Shown here: in pieces, positions 52,448 through 60,598 of the stretch | Numbering within the stretch: the first letter of the stretch is position 1 | Layout of the letters: each line of letters opens with the position of its first letter | NCBI GenBank assembly: GCA_963732375.1 | Contig: CAVSZE010000012.1 | Span: 605,211 to 669,210 of the forward strand | Length of the DNA stretch: 64,000 bases | Reading direction: 5' to 3' | DNA from: RPQJ01 sp963732375 | Lineage (GTDB): Bacteria > Pseudomonadota > Gammaproteobacteria > Steroidobacterales > Steroidobacteraceae | The notes under the pieces: generated by a model | Seen by the model: only the letters and a program-made list of their open reading frames with translations | Databases searched by the model: none | What the model was told of the DNA's origin: nothing | Position numbers and translations under genes: made by a program

Positions 52448-53644
52448 CTACGTCCAGATGCCGAACAGTTGCGGTCGCCAGCGAGGGCTCTCTCTGCGGC
52501 GCGCGAATAGCAACGCAATCACCAGGCCGATCAGCGCTCCAGCCCGCAGCGGAAACTCGATTGCCAAGACAAGCGGTGCAAGCAGCATCCTTGCCAGGAA
52601 GCGGAGCGACTGGTGCCGGGCGATCGCCGCTGCAATGGGTGGCGAGTGCCGGTAGTAGAAGCGGATAAACGCACGCCCGAGGGCCGTGCGCTTGAGGTAG
52701 TGGTCGCGGAACTGTCGCAGTGCCACTACGTGCGGCTCGAGCGAGGATCCGTACGCAGCGGACGCAATGAAGCAGCCGCTGCCCGAATTGTACGGCTCGT
52801 CGTAATAGCTGCAGCCAGGAGTCTTCGGAATGGCTAGATTGTCCCCTTTCTGGTTATTCGCGGTTGCGTAGTCGGTGTCAGAACTCGACACCGCGAAACT
52901 GAACGTCACGTACTTGTTGTTGTTGAAATCAAGGGTTCCCGATTTCGCATCCACGGTAACTGACGCTCCGGCCGGTAAGCTTGCGAAGGTGCAGCGCAGG
53001 CCATCACACTCGTTACTCACGAACCTCAGGTGCGGGACGATTTCGGGCGACTGCGTCATGTCGAGGTAGACCGTGTGCGCATCGTCCGGACCTGCGTTTG
53101 AGACTGTGACCCAATACTTGAGTTCAAAGGAGTCGCCGCATCCGTGGACATTCCCTCCACTGGACACGATCGCCAGGTCGGAACACCTTTCCGCCACGTT
53201 CGCTTTCACAGCGGCCACGGCCCGGTTGTTCGAAGAATCCGCATCCGTGGCCAGCGAAACCTGGGCGACATTGACGCTGCAGATCGGCTGCGGAACAGCG
53301 ACCACGATCGCCGGGATCACCAGCGTAGCGCTGGCGCCGTAAGCCAGCGAGCCGACGGACCAGTTGCCCGTCAGCTGGTCGTACGTGCCTGCGCTCGGGT
53401 ATGCGGCCAGCCCCGTGGGAATGGCCAGCTCCGGCGGCAACTTGTCGTTGACGACGACGTTGTACGCGCTTGAAGTGCCGTTGTTCCTGACGGTTACAGT
53501 GAACTCGACCGGCTGCCCGGGCGTCGGCACGATCGGGCTGACGCTCATCTGCAGCGCAAGATCAGGCGCCGCCGACAGCACCTGGGGCAACAGCCCAAAT
53601 GCCGCAATCAAGCCGCGGCAGGCTCGACCGAAGTACGTGTCCAT
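52448..53644 (-). CDS. DUF11/CARDB-like repeat protein with CFI-box C-terminal anchor
   Basis: The 398-aa exported protein has a signal segment (LIAAFGLLPQVLSAA), then two immunoglobulin-like DUF11-type domains (PTPGQPVEFTVTVRNNGTSS, VVNDKLPPELAIPTGL, PQPICSVNVAQVSLATDADSSNN). The GCFIASAAYGSS motif then starts a CFI-box-CTERM region, which continues to a hydrophobic helix (FLARMLLAPLVLAIEFPLRA, GALIGLVIALLFARRR). The CFI box marks a surface-anchoring C-terminus processed by a dedicated system. ATG 53644 has GAGGTG at 6 bp. The gene lies between copies C and D. Confidence 0.85.
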   Translation of the reverse strand: MDTYFGRACRGLIAAFGLLPQVLSAAPDLALQMSVSPIVPTPGQPVEFTVTVRNNGTSSAYNVVVNDKLPPELAIPTGLAAYPSAGTYDQLTGNWSVGSLAYGASATLVIPAIVVAVPQPICSVNVAQVSLATDADSSNNRAVAAVKANVAERCSDLAIVSSGGNVHGCGDSFELKYWVTVSNAGPDDAHTVYLDMTQSPEIVPHLRFVSNECDGLRCTFASLPAGASVTVDAKSGTLDFNNNKYVTFSFAVSSSDTDYATANNQKGDNLAIPKTPGCSYYDEPYNSGSGCFIASAAYGSSLEPHVVALRQFRDHYLKRTALGRAFIRFYYRHSPPIAAAIARHQSLRFLARMLLAPLVLAIEFPLRAGALIGLVIALLFARRRESPRWRPQLFGIWT

Positions 53645-53852
53645 CCAAGACACCTCGACTCGGCTTTCCGATCGCCGACGCGCCCTGCAAATCGACGTCC
53701 CTACGACAATCAGGGTAGTCCTGCCCCTGCGCCGCACAATACGAGGTTCAGGAGTTCGTCACAGGTATTAGCCCTTAAAACTTTTACTCCATACCGGTCC
53801 TCAACTCGCCATCCGTCGTAGGGATCTCTGCGCCCGCCAGTCACTTTGCACC
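53645..53852. other. Intergenic region upstream of the CFI-box gene
   Basis: Presumed promoter of the minus-strand gene. No other element is supported here. Confidence 0.3.
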
Positions 53853-53913
53853 AGAAAGCAAAACGGCCCCAGAGGGGCCGTTTGCTTCGATTCGATGGTA
53901 GCGGGGGCGGGAT
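53853..53913 (-). repeat. Terminator plus tRNA-3'-end-like module (copy D)
   Basis: Minus strand: ATCCCGCCCCCGCTACCA, spacer TCGAATCGAAGCAAA, hairpin CGGCCCC-TCT-GGGGCCG and a T-rich tail. The spacer and hairpin are identical to copy C. The similarity continues beyond the acceptor part to GGCATTTTCCGACG (53916-53929), which recurs as GGCACTTTCCGACG after copy E. Confidence 0.8.
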
Positions 53914-54163
53914 CTGGCATTTTCCGACGCACCGTTACGACCAGATAGGTACCCTCCCGCCCCTACTCGGCCCACCGATGAAGGCCTCCCACCGCGGGCG
54001 CAAGAAACGCACGACATCAAGTACCTTCGAGATGTCGGTGAAGGAAAGGGAGAAGGTCAACGTCCCCGTCCGGGCTGGTGTGGGCGCGAGCGCGATCGGC
54101 GCTACGTTGCTGCTGGGCGGTCGGGAGCTCCGGGCGAACGACTCCGATCGCACAGGGCCCGCG
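53914..54163. other. Intergenic region between copy D and the glucan synthase gene
   Basis: GGTCAACGTCCCCGTCCGG and similar sequence near 54056 has no hairpin or gene. The glucan synthase terminator is not obvious. Nothing further is supported. Confidence 0.3.
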
Positions 54164-56800
54164 TTATGCCGCCAGATCCAGTTTCTTCTGGGCGATACTC
54201 GACGCGGGCGCAATGTCCGGGTTCTGCACCGCCGGGCGACCGGGATTCATGGTCGAGAACAACGCCACCAACAGCGCGGCCACATAGGGCACGGCCATCA
54301 CCAGCAGGGCGGCGATCCACACGAAATCGGCCGGATCGTCAAATTGCGTGGACCACATCGTGCCGAAGATGGCGGCAACGGTGCCCAGCAAAAGCGCAGC
54401 CTCGGCCCTGGCGACCTTCAGCACCTGCGTCCATGGGGCAGAGTCTTCGCACTTCGGCGTGCGCATGAACGGTTTTGACGACGTGAACAGGCCGGCGATC
54501 ACGCCCTTGCCTACCGTGTAGGACAACGACAGTCCGGTAATCGCCGAGGCCAGCGCACCGCCAAAACCGGTGCCGACCTTGGCGCGATGCAGACTGACGG
54601 TTTTCACGGTCTTGACCGTGAAGATGACCAGGGCCAATGCCGACAGTGCCGTCAGCGGGACGTCGAAATGCCTGGGCGCTATGATCATCAAGCCGCTCCA
54701 GGCCAAGGCCAGGACAGCGAAGATCAGCGCGAAGCCGTCGGCGAACCAGGGCATCCAGCCACCCAGGAACTGATAGCGCTGCTCTTTGTTCAGGGATCGC
54801 GAGCCGTCGGACTTGCGTCCCAAGAAGATCGCCGAAGCATGTCGCTTCAGGATCTGCATGGCGCCGTAGACCCAGCGATAGCGCTGGATCTTGTACGCGG
54901 CATACGTGTCGGGCATCAAGCCGCGACCCATGCTGACCGGCGTATACAGAGCGGTATAGCCTGCCTCGAACACGCGCAGGCCAAACTCGGTGTCTTCGGT
55001 GATGCACCACTCGGCCCAGCCGCCAATGCGATCCATGGCTTCGCGGCGAATCACGCACATGGTGCCGTGCTGGATGATGGCGTTGTGTTCGGCGCGTTCG
55101 ACCATGCCGATGCGGAAGAAACCAGTGTATTCCTCGTACAGGAACGACTTGAACAGGCTTTCCTTGCCGTCGCGATAGTCCTGCGGAGCCTGCACGATGC
55201 CGACCTTCGGATCGTCAAAGCCCGGCATGACGCTCCGCAGCCAGTGTGGCGCGACCTGATAGTCGCTGTCGATCACGGCGATGTACTCAGCCGACGGGTG
55301 GGTCAGCTGCAGTGCCTTGTTCAGGGCGCCGGCCTTGAAGCCCTTGACGTCGTCGAGGTGGTAGAACCGGAATCTCGAGCCCAGCGTTTCGCAGTGGCTG
55401 GCTACCGGCCGCCATAGCGATTCGTCCGACGTGTTGTTGTCGAGGAGGATCACCTCGAAGTTCGGGTAATCCAGGCGCGACAGCGCGTTCAGCGTCTGCA
55501 TCACCATCAAGGGCGGTTCGTTGTGCGTGGGCACATGAATGGACACGCGCGGGAAATGCGCGAGCTTGCCCGAGATGTCGGGCTTCCGTTGCTTGCGCCA
55601 CAGCGACAACGTCCATTCGGCGGTTTCGGTCAGCAGCAAGAGGGCGGTGAACAGCGCCGCCGGCACGATCACCATCATCCCGCCGACCGTACCCATGTCG
55701 ATGTAACGAAGACTAGAGGCCTCGACAATGAACAGGCCGCCCGAGACCACCAGGCCAATGGTTCCTGCAAGCAGGAAGTAGCCGCGGACGCTCAGTGCCG
55801 GCACCGCCAGCATCACGGCGAGGCCGATCAGGAACGTCAGGCCGGCGGCGATACCCGCAAAAATCCTCCACTCACTGAACGACGACAATGGACCGCTGAG
55901 GTTGAATTTTGCCTTGCCGTCGGCATCGAGCATGCCCCAGAACGCGCCGACCGCGCCTTCGTGACCGGCCGAACCCTTCCAGGGCTGGTCGTAGGCTTCG
56001 ATGACGTAGTAGTCGTAGTTCTTCCGTTGGGCGAGCTCGAAGAACTTGCGCAGGAAAGCCGCCTCGAAGGCCGGCGACGGCACCGAGCCCTGCTTGACGC
56101 GGCCGTCCGATGGCCAGCCGGCTTCGCCGATGACGATCTTCTTGTCCGGATACAGCCTGGCGATCTGGTCGAAGCTCGAGGTGACGTACTCCATCGACCT
56201 GTCGTAGGAGACGCCTTCCCAGTAGGGCAGCAGGTGGATGCCCACGAAGTCAGCGCCGTCGGCGAGCTCGGGCTCTGTCAACCATGTCGCCCAGACTTCA
56301 GCGGTGCCGACCTGAATGGCGGGATTGCGGATGGCCGACTTGACGCGCTTGATGTAGTTGCTGACGTCGCGGGCCGTCAGTTCGCGACGCACGCCCACGG
56401 CTTCGTTGCCGACGAACACGCGATCGATGGTCCCGGGGTTGTCGGCAATGGTTTCGATCGCGCGGGCAATCTGGCGTTCGTTGTAGGTCTTGTCGCGGCC
56501 CAACCAGATGCCCAGCGACACCTTCATGCCGAATTCCCTGGCGATGTAAGGAATGCGGTCGTAATTGAAGTCGACCGTGTACGTGCGCACGCGCTTGGTC
56601 ATCTTCGACAATTGAGCCAGGTCGCGACGGATCAGTTCGTCCGTAACGTCCTCGCCGGAGTCGGAATAAAGACCCGATGGGCTATAGGCAAGCCCGCGAA
56701 TTTCGCCCTTCAAGTCCGGCGCGGTGAGCGGTCGGTCGAGCGACGACCAGAAGACCACCGACGCGATGCACGCGCCCAGGAGCGCAACGAGAATTCTCAT
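54164..56800 (-). CDS. GH17-GT2 beta-glucan synthase (NdvB-like)
   Basis: The 878-aa membrane protein fuses an N-terminal GH17 domain (about 35-310, with GNE near residue 133 and IVIGEAGWPSDG near 226 as the acid/base and nucleophile signature) to membrane helices, a processive GT2 domain (about 420-650, IDSDYQV, TEDTEFGLR, QRYRW) and more C-terminal helices. This is the architecture of NdvB-like beta-(1,3)-glucan synthases, which make periplasmic or biofilm-linked glucans. All catalytic residues are present. The gene lies between copies D and E of the tRNA-like module and downstream of the IS481 element. Confidence 0.88.
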   Translation of the reverse strand: MRILVALLGACIASVVFWSSLDRPLTAPDLKGEIRGLAYSPSGLYSDSGEDVTDELIRRDLAQLSKMTKRVRTYTVDFNYDRIPYIAREFGMKVSLGIWLGRDKTYNERQIARAIETIADNPGTIDRVFVGNEAVGVRRELTARDVSNYIKRVKSAIRNPAIQVGTAEVWATWLTEPELADGADFVGIHLLPYWEGVSYDRSMEYVTSSFDQIARLYPDKKIVIGEAGWPSDGRVKQGSVPSPAFEAAFLRKFFELAQRKNYDYYVIEAYDQPWKGSAGHEGAVGAFWGMLDADGKAKFNLSGPLSSFSEWRIFAGIAAGLTFLIGLAVMLAVPALSVRGYFLLAGTIGLVVSGGLFIVEASSLRYIDMGTVGGMMVIVPAALFTALLLLTETAEWTLSLWRKQRKPDISGKLAHFPRVSIHVPTHNEPPLMVMQTLNALSRLDYPNFEVILLDNNTSDESLWRPVASHCETLGSRFRFYHLDDVKGFKAGALNKALQLTHPSAEYIAVIDSDYQVAPHWLRSVMPGFDDPKVGIVQAPQDYRDGKESLFKSFLYEEYTGFFRIGMVERAEHNAIIQHGTMCVIRREAMDRIGGWAEWCITEDTEFGLRVFEAGYTALYTPVSMGRGLMPDTYAAYKIQRYRWVYGAMQILKRHASAIFLGRKSDGSRSLNKEQRYQFLGGWMPWFADGFALIFAVLALAWSGLMIIAPRHFDVPLTALSALALVIFTVKTVKTVSLHRAKVGTGFGGALASAITGLSLSYTVGKGVIAGLFTSSKPFMRTPKCEDSAPWTQVLKVARAEAALLLGTVAAIFGTMWSTQFDDPADFVWIAALLVMAVPYVAALLVALFSTMNPGRPAVQNPDIAPASSIAQKKLDLAA

Positions 56801-57273
56801 GGATGTGCCGGGTCCGAGGTTCAGCTGAGTGCGGGGTCGGATGCGCCCAGAGCCTGGGGAAGCAAGGACGGTTGCAAATGCGTCGTCACAGGATTGGTCT
56901 TTTTGGTTCGCTGGCCCGATGTGGATTTACGGACAATCACGGCCGTGCTGCAAGCGTCATCCCGTCGCTAATTGGCGACAGGCAGGCAAAATCTACCTCG
57001 GCGCCGGGACCCACACGACGTCCACCCTGACCGAAAATTATCGCGTTACGACCGCAGCTGCTCGTCCCGGTCTGGCCCGCATTGATGTGTCGCGTGTTGC
57101 GCCTCGGCGTCTGCGGGTGAGCTCGTCTTCTACTTCTTCTACTTCGCGTCATATTCGGTGGGAAAGTGCCACTTACTCGGCAGGGCCAAGAACTGTGGGC
57201 GCACATAGCAATACGGCCCAGAGCACTGCTGCTTCGGGCCGCATGTGAGCTTATCGACAGATAGCTTACGGAA
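56801..57273. other. Intergenic region between the glucan synthase gene and the IS element
   Basis: Likely promoter of the minus-strand glucan synthase gene. A CGTCATATTCGG stretch at 57147 and GGAAAGTGCCA at 57162 echo, in opposite orientation, the GGCACTTTCC flank of copies D and E, but the match is too short to call a copy. No gene is visible. Confidence 0.3.
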
Positions 57274-58536
57274 TATTCCGAGCACATGGTTTACACATTT
57301 CGGCATTTGGGGAGCCCCCAGATGCCCTGGAATGAGTGTAAGCCAATGGATGAACGCCTCCGCTTCATAGCGCGCCTCCTGGAAGGCGAGAAGATGGCGC
57401 CGGTCTGCCGCGAGTTCGGCATCTCCCGGGTCACCGGCTACAAGATCTTCGAGCGCTATAAAACCTGCGGTCTCGATGGACTCCATGATCGCAGCAAGGC
57501 CCCGTACCGGCAGGCCAACAGGCTGCCGTTCCAGGTCGAGCGGGCGATCCTGGGCATCAAGAAGGAGTTCCCGTCCTGGGGTGCGCCGAAGATCCGCGAC
57601 AAGCTGATCCGGGAGTACCCGATGATCCCGCCGCCCGCGGTGAGCACCATCCACGCGGCGCTCGACCGCAATGGCCTCGTCAAGCGACGCAGGCGCCGGC
57701 GCTACAAGGCCTGCGGGACGCCGCTGTCCGCCGCCCACACCCCCAATGGCCTGTGGTGCGCCGACTATAAGGGCGAGTTCCTGCTCGGCAACAAGCAGTA
57801 CTGCTACCCGCTGACCGTCACGGATTACCGCTCCCGCTACCTGCTCGCCTGCGAAGGCCTCGAGTCGACCAAGTCGAAGTTCGCCTTCTCCGTGTTCGAG
57901 CGCACCTTCCGCGAGTTCGGCCTGCCGGCCGCCATCCGCACCGACAACGGCACACCGTTCGCCGCGCCCTGGGCGATGTTCGGTCTCTCCCGTCTCGCCG
58001 TCTGGTGGCTGCGCCTGGGGATCCGCCTGCAGCGCATCAAGCCCGGCAAGCCACAGCAAAACGGACGGCATGAGCGCATGCACCTGACGCTCAAGAACGA
58101 AACGACCAAGCCCGCTGCGTTCAACTTCCTGCAGCAGCAGGAACGCTTCGAGGACTTCATCCGGGTTTACAACCACGAGCGGCCGCACCAGGCGCTCGGC
58201 GGCGCCTATCCGGCCGAAATCTATACACCGTCAGCCCGACGCTACGAGCCGCCCCAAGATCCCGAATACCCCTTCCACGACCGCACCATCCGCGTGACGC
58301 GCTGCCGGCGCATCTGCCTGGGCAATCGTAAAATCAACCTGAGTACCGCGCTGGCGGAGCAGCTGGTGGGCATCCGCGAGGTCGACGACCAGGTCTGGCA
58401 AGTCAGCTTCCTGGAGTACGATCTGGGATACTTCGATCGGGAGCAGGACCGGGTCGAGCCCGGTCCCAATCCATTCGCCCCGGACACAGTGTTAACCATG
58501 TGTCCGGAATGAGGTGTAAACCATGTGATCGGAATA
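57274..58536 (+). mobile_element. IS481-family insertion sequence
   Basis: About 1.26 kb with a single transposase. Terminal inverted repeats at 57274-57296 and 58514-58536 read TATTCCGANCACATGGTTTACAC, 22 of 23 bases identical. I saw no clear target-site duplication. The right end abuts a truncated copy of the tRNA-like module; the missing hairpin half is not at the left end, so a deletion or rearrangement has accompanied insertion. Confidence 0.85.
57322..58512 (+). CDS. IS481-family transposase
   Basis: The 396-aa DDE transposase has an N-terminal HTH (GEKMAPVCREFGISRVTGYK), a second helix-rich region, and catalytic residues in ADYKGEF (Asp), IRTDNGTPF (Asp) and GRHERMHLTLK (Glu). The C-terminal extension after the KINLSTALAEQL segment is usual for this family. 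ATG 57322 is preceded by GGGGAG at 8 bp; the upstream ATG at 57286 falls inside the inverted repeat. The frame is intact, so the element may still be active. Confidence 0.93.
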   Translation: MPWNECKPMDERLRFIARLLEGEKMAPVCREFGISRVTGYKIFERYKTCGLDGLHDRSKAPYRQANRLPFQVERAILGIKKEFPSWGAPKIRDKLIREYPMIPPPAVSTIHAALDRNGLVKRRRRRRYKACGTPLSAAHTPNGLWCADYKGEFLLGNKQYCYPLTVTDYRSRYLLACEGLESTKSKFAFSVFERTFREFGLPAAIRTDNGTPFAAPWAMFGLSRLAVWWLRLGIRLQRIKPGKPQQNGRHERMHLTLKNETTKPAAFNFLQQQERFEDFIRVYNHERPHQALGGAYPAEIYTPSARRYEPPQDPEYPFHDRTIRVTRCRRICLGNRKINLSTALAEQLVGIREVDDQVWQVSFLEYDLGYFDREQDRVEPGPNPFAPDTVLTMCPE

Positions 58537-58540
58537 CACC

Positions 58541-58563
58541 TTCGATTCGATGGTAGCGGGGGC
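58541..58563 (-). repeat. Truncated tRNA-3'-end-like module (copy E), cut by the IS right end
   Basis: On the plus strand TTCGATTCGATGGTAGCGGG continues to GGC, the acceptor and spacer part of copies C and D. The hairpin half that should precede it is missing, replaced by the IS481 right inverted repeat 4 bp away. Beyond it, GGCACTTTCCGACG matches the flank of copy D. Confidence 0.75.
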
Positions 58564-58683
58564 CCGCTTTGGCACTTTCCGACGACGGGTGGCGATCCCT
58601 TAGCCACCACGACCCTCGCAGAGTTCGGCGCCCGCGGGGCAGAATGATCTGGATGGCGCGTCTCTTCCTATTTAGGAACGTTC

Positions 58684-58980
58684 TTATCGTCGGCAAATTC
58701 TCCGCCGCAGAAAGTTTTCCGACAACGATCCAGGCACCAGCAACGGCCGCAATCGGTGGAAGTCATCGATCGCATGGATCTCCACGTCTACGCCGTAATT
58801 CGGTATGAAGCTGACAAATGGATCGCTCCAATCTGGGCGCTTCATTCTTTCGAGCAAATGTGCCGCACCGACTTGCAGCTCCTCAATACGAGCGGCGCAC
58901 TCAGCTTCCGAGGGAAATGTCTCGATCAGTTCCTTGAGTGTCCGGTCGTAGATGTCCTGGGGCCACATGTACTCAGTCAT
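58684..58980 (-). CDS. Hypothetical protein, accessory region
   Basis: The 98-aa protein starts MTEYMWPQDIYDRTLKELIE with GGGAG about 9 bp upstream, and contains WSDPFVSFIPNYGVDVEIH. It is charged and helical at the start. No family is recognised. It lies 90 bp downstream of the RAMA-like gene and is probably in the same transcript. Confidence 0.6.
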   Translation of the reverse strand: MTEYMWPQDIYDRTLKELIETFPSEAECAARIEELQVGAAHLLERMKRPDWSDPFVSFIPNYGVDVEIHAIDDFHRLRPLLVPGSLSENFLRRRICRR

Positions 58981-59069
58981 GCTCGTACTCCCGTGAAGTC
59001 GCCTCAGCCGCCTCAAACCCAGCGCACGCAGATCTTGCGGACCATGCGTCGACTCGTCCGAATAGCGCG

Positions 59070-59501
59070 TCATGTGCCAGGCGCACGTCTCCGAAGGGAC
59101 TCGGCTGGAACCCACGCGGGATCGGTCGGCCGCTGAATTTCAAGGACCTTCCATGCGTTGTTGGACGTCTGGCCCCGAACGAAGTTGACGACCTGTGACA
59201 CGGACGGATAACGCTGCCCGTCGTGAATTATCGAGTCCCCAGTAATCTCCATATAGCGGTAGGCTCGCTGGTACTTCGTGCGGAGCCTCGTGCCATCGGG
59301 CAGGAACACCGCTCCAAACCAGAGCCCGTCCTTCGTTGTGTGGCCCGATTTGACCTCGTCCGCGGTCCTCTCAAGGAAGTCTCTGACTACATCCTCGACG
59401 ACGGAGTGAACTCCCTTCGGGAAACGTCGTAGCACCTCCCGATACAGGTCTTGGGAAATCGGCACCAGCGCGATCTCATTCATCCAAGCTGTCGTGCTCA
59501 T
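59070..59501 (-). CDS. RAMA/DUF4357-like domain protein
   Basis: The 143-aa protein has an N-terminal helical part (LVPISQDLYREVLRRFPKG, then VEDVVRDFLERT) that could be RHH- or TA-like. A C-terminal part reads DGLWFGAVFLPDGTRLRTKY, YRYMEITGDSIIHDG, PSVSQVVNFVRGQTSNNAWK. The latter resembles RAMA or DUF4357-type modules associated with restriction-modification and defence genes. The start is ATG 59501 with AGAGG at 7 bp. I am not sure of the family assignment. Confidence 0.6.
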   Translation of the reverse strand: MSTTAWMNEIALVPISQDLYREVLRRFPKGVHSVVEDVVRDFLERTADEVKSGHTTKDGLWFGAVFLPDGTRLRTKYQRAYRYMEITGDSIIHDGQRYPSVSQVVNFVRGQTSNNAWKVLEIQRPTDPAWVPAESLRRRAPGT

Positions 59502-59668
59502 CACGAAACCTCTTTGGCGTTGAAGTGCTATTAAGTGCTCCAAGTACTATACCGTGCTTTCGACACCGATTCAATCCGCGATGGTCAACCTCGAGTCATC
59601 GGGTCCCGGCCAGCCGTAGAGACGCAGATCGCGTTACACTTGCGTTACCCAAGGCTCGATACTCGGTC

Positions 59669-59869
59669 ATGCCAATGGTCGCCACCAAGGTCGCAACGCT
59701 CAATCTCCGCATCGACCCCGTCCTCAAGGAAGCCTTGCGGGAGGCCGCGGCTCGAGACCACCGCTCGATCGCGAACCTGATCGAGGTACTCATTCGCCAG
59801 CATTGCGCGGAACACAGGATCTCAATCCCCGAGCAGCAAGACCTGTCGTTGGAGCCGGACGGTGAATGA
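59669..59869 (+). CDS. Ribbon-helix-helix (Arc/CopG-like) DNA-binding protein
   Basis: The 66-aa protein has the RHH pattern: a basic beta strand (ATLNLRIDPVLKEALR), helix A (EAAARDHRSIANLI) and helix B (EVLIRQHCAEH). Such proteins are transcription repressors or antitoxins. The next gene starts inside its stop region (GTG 59862), an arrangement typical of a two-gene unit. A second ATG, at 59675, is possible. Confidence 0.72.
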   Translation: MPMVATKVATLNLRIDPVLKEALREAAARDHRSIANLIEVLIRQHCAEHRISIPEQQDLSLEPDGE

Positions 59870-60116
59870 AAAGATGCTCAGGACGATGGTCGATGCCGCC
59901 GCCGTGAAGAAGGCCCGCATCATCGCGAACGGTTGCCGGTTCCACATTGAGGTCGATGCGCCTGGCCGAAGCTTCACGGTCGAAACGGGCAAAGGCGCCC
60001 TTCGCACCTGGACAAGTATCGACTCAGCGGCGAAGTGGCTCAGAGGGCTCGGAATCGGCCAGGTCGTGCTCGAACTCGCGCGTTGGTCGCCGGGGCAGAA
60101 GTCGCTGCTGCCGTAG
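59862..60116 (+). CDS. Small plasmid/ICE-type accessory protein
   Basis: The 84-aa protein (VDAAAVKKARIIANGCRFHI, then TWTSIDSAAKWLRGLGIGQVV) resembles small proteins that I recall from conjugative plasmids and integrative elements, but I cannot give a family name with confidence. It overlaps the RHH gene by 8 bp and is translationally coupled. Whether the pair is a toxin-antitoxin system, a partition unit or a regulator is unknown. Start GTG 59862 or ATG 59874. Confidence 0.6.
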   Translation: MNEKMLRTMVDAAAVKKARIIANGCRFHIEVDAPGRSFTVETGKGALRTWTSIDSAAKWLRGLGIGQVVLELARWSPGQKSLLP

Positions 60117-60267
60117 CTGCCCACGCCTCCGCGACCGAGGAGTACTCAACCTCGCCAACGCGACAGCGCCCATCCGTGAGCAGGACCAGGTCTGGATATT
60201 CGACACAGCGTCGCGTGCCGTCCGGCTGGCGAGCGAATCGAATACCGTACTCAGCGTAGAGGATCAT
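60040..60267 (-). CDS. Candidate hypothetical protein, convergent overlap
   Basis: The 75-aa frame contains YGIRFARQPDGTRRCVEYPD and LVLLTDGRCRVGEVEYSSVA, which reads like coding sequence. It runs tail-to-tail over the last 77 bp of the 59862 gene. There is no clear ribosome-binding site, so it may be noise. Confidence 0.3.
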   Translation of the reverse strand: MILYAEYGIRFARQPDGTRRCVEYPDLVLLTDGRCRVGEVEYSSVAEAWAATAAATSAPATNARVRARPGRFRAL

Positions 60268-60598
60268 GACCGCAGCCGGCCGTGCGAGGTGGCGGGCGTC
60301 TCTGTGCATTTGCGACGGAACCGTGCACAAAAAATGGCTCGGTTGAATTAGGTGCAATTCACCATTCCCCAATGATTCGCCGGGCCGCGTAGTGGCGTAG
60401 TGCGCGATTGGTCCTCGCCCATGCCCGCCGGATCGTTAGGTCAAACACGCCGCGTCGCCGCCTGCTGCGGATCAATCCCCGAGCTAGGTTCGCCAGACCC
60501 TCGCGGTTATCTACGCCGCTACGATGCGGCGTTGCCAGGATCAGGACCACTCATCGAAGTAAAATACCTAGCCAGATAATCTGCGAGGCGCGTACGGA
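60268..60598. other. Intergenic region, 331 bp
   Basis: I see no supported gene, hairpin or repeat here. Base composition is lower in GC than in the core genome, as for the surrounding accessory region. Confidence 0.3.

Noticed and set aside
53846..54478. 210-codon plus-strand frame starting with KAKRPQRGRLLRFDGSG
   Set aside because: The start is the translated repeat module (terminator and tRNA end), and the rest is antisense to the glucan synthase C-terminus.
46149..58563. Integron attC array
   Set aside because: The repeats contain a tRNA 3' end and a perfect terminator, not the RYYYAAC/GTTRRRY core sites of attC, and no integron integrase is visible.
48497..58563. Complete tRNA genes at the repeat modules
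   Set aside because: Only the last 20 or so bases of a tRNA are present; the D-arm and anticodon region are missing in every copy.
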